From contig NC_088317.1 in assembly GCF_910592395.1 (NCBI RefSeq), positions 8,308,001 through 8,372,000 on the forward strand: a stretch of DNA of 64,000 nt, written 5' to 3'. Made by a program: the position numbers and the translations under genes. Below the pieces are notes generated by a model. It was not told the DNA's origin and did no database searches. It was given only the letters and a program-made list of their open reading frames with translations. Positions 62,810 to 64,000 of the stretch are shown in pieces. How positions within the stretch are numbered: position 1 is the first letter of the stretch; the number at the start of each line of letters is the position of its first letter. This DNA is from Lineus longissimus (taxonomy: Eukaryota; Nemertea; Pilidiophora; Heteronemertea; Lineidae).

Positions 62810-64000
62810 GTGTCTTCAAACTTAGACAGGCTGTCCATGTAATCGTACGGATATACACCTTTCCTTTGAAGCATAGTTCTTAACCAGAATAATGGTTGCT
62901 GAGGTTGACTAATTGCACTGGTTTTAGATTCTTTGACAGCGTATCGAGACTGGTTGCCATGAACTTGAAGCTGTCTAAGAACCTTATATCTCTCCTGATT
63001 GGAATGGTTCTCTATTCCTTTTCAAATTCACCTACAGTGACCTGCTTGGAGAAAGAGATGTATCTCTCTTCATTGATAGGTATACAGTTAATATTACCCC
63101 CGCCGACACCGAGGTTTTTCACGAAGAGTTGCGCATCGTAGCAAGACACATTGTGAAAGATGACTGGAAAGAATTGTGGGTCTCTGAATTCGAGGTTGCA
63201 CTTGTTATGAGCTGGCCCATGATACTGTCCTAGGTGACAGTGATCTCTCACCTTTCTATCATCCTTCGTGAATCCACTTTTACAAATGTGACAGTGAGTG
63301 GCACTGTTAAAATCACCCCACTGCTTCTTGCTAAGGTGAATCATTGGTTTGGGGGTATTTGAACTGCTCGTAAATCCCTTGATGTCCTTTTCCAAATTTT
63401 CTATAAACAAGGCACTGATGTCCTCATCTTCAGATATCTTAGAGTAGAGAACTGGTTTATGATCAAAGACAGGTATGGAACTTTTGATGTAGTAGCAGTA
63501 GCCAGATGGTGTGTGTTTCTGATACTGATGAGTATTGCTTCCTTGATTAGGATTTGGTTTAGGACCTCATATTTTCTCTGTGAAATATTCAAAGTCTGCA
63601 TATATCACAAATGGTACTCTGAGGGATCTTGAGTAATTTTTGAATTTGAGGATATCTCCCTTTTTGGTAACACAGTCTTTACAGCTTCTTTTAGCCAGCA
63701 AAACTCGAGATGTTCTTGTAAAACCGTTTCCCTATTTAATGGATTGAGACATCTAGGGCAAAAGTGTTTCTTTTCTTTGTGTTTGGAAACTTGAGAGGAT
63801 AGTAACCTGCTTATGTTTTCAATCCATCAGTATTTTTGTTTCTCATCGTCCGAAATGTGTATGAGGTTGATTTGAGTTTCATATGTTTCTTCACTTATTC
63901 TGAGGGGGTATACAAATCGTTTGTTCTCCTTATACCCCTTGGCATACGCATAAAAATTAATTGCTATTGAATTCTGTTTCTCAAAGATACTCTAATCTCC
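62810..64000 (-). pseudogene. POLB: Polinton D DNA polymerase B, 5' half (runs off the window)
   Basis: On minus from the window edge I see SKHKEKKHFCPRCLNP-like zinc-binding text, VPFVIYADFEYF (the exonuclease acidic motif, read in a shifted frame near 63,600), and YQKHTPSGYCYY. These are followed by CHICKSGFTKDDRKVRDHCH, GPAHNKCNLEFRDPQFFPV, FHNVSCYDAQLFVKNLG and KGVYPYDYMDSLSKFED. These are standard Polinton PolB blocks in order. Frame changes near 63,560, 63,010 and 62,880 break it. It ends at the gggtt duplication, and the rest continues at 10,142. Confidence 0.87.

Overview
This window looks like nuclear DNA of an animal, probably an aquatic invertebrate. It has GT-AG introns, LINEs with endonuclease, reverse transcriptase and RNase H, and a BEL/Pao retrotransposon. 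It also has Harbinger, pogo and piggyBac DNA transposons and several Polinton/Maverick-like (adintovirus-like) elements. I see no bacterial operons, rRNA or CRISPR. The species cannot be named from the sequence. Apart from a possible host-like integrase gene at the left, almost everything is mobile DNA in various states of decay.

Layout. 1-4.7 kb: tandem repeats around an eight-exon integrase gene (KRBA2/GIN/Ginger type, minus strand) with a tRNA-like sequence upstream. 5.6-6.9 kb: short inverted-repeat elements. 6.9-10.14 kb: Polinton D, with the end of a structural gene and the integrase on plus and the 3' half of DNA polymerase B (PolB) on minus. PolB is cut at 10,143 and its 5' half reappears at 62,810-64,000. 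Between lies a BEL/Pao retrotransposon (10,148-62,804) with LTRs of 1,036 bp and at least 928 bp and a 5-bp target duplication (gggtt). Its interior has been replaced or invaded by about 44 kb of other sequence.

Inside the BEL element, left to right: L1-like ORF2 (11.1-13.0), an I/Jockey-type LINE with RNase H (13.1-17.4), a ~382-bp repeat split by a pogo element (17.95-20.39), L1-like ORF1 (21.5-22.4), a Polinton B segment with integrase-chromodomain and HNH genes (22.5-24.7), and an intron-bearing pogo-like gene (25.0-27.0) fused to a Polinton packaging ATPase. Then come Polinton A capsid genes (27.0-35.0, minus) cut by a piggyBac derivative (32.76-34.56), L1 and Penelope fragments (35.7-37.1), and a 6.2-kb TIR element (37.65-43.84) carrying an SGNH-hydrolase-like gene and sitting in a Polinton minor-capsid gene. 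Next are the Polinton B structural genes (43.8-54.5, plus), cut by a Harbinger element (44.86-47.84), and finally BEL gag-pol (55.1-61.7, minus), cut by a second, 3'-truncated copy of the intron-bearing integrase element (55.9-57.5).

How the parts relate. Polinton modules A and B share homologous genes: a structural protein with a C-terminal membrane anchor, a proline-hinged membrane protein, a candidate major capsid protein, a small membrane protein, a candidate minor capsid protein and the packaging ATPase. They differ in gene order. Most genes carry stops, frameshifts or insertions, so these are dead copies. At least five different transposon superfamilies have landed inside Polinton genes here, and four insertions have readable target duplications or insertion frames.
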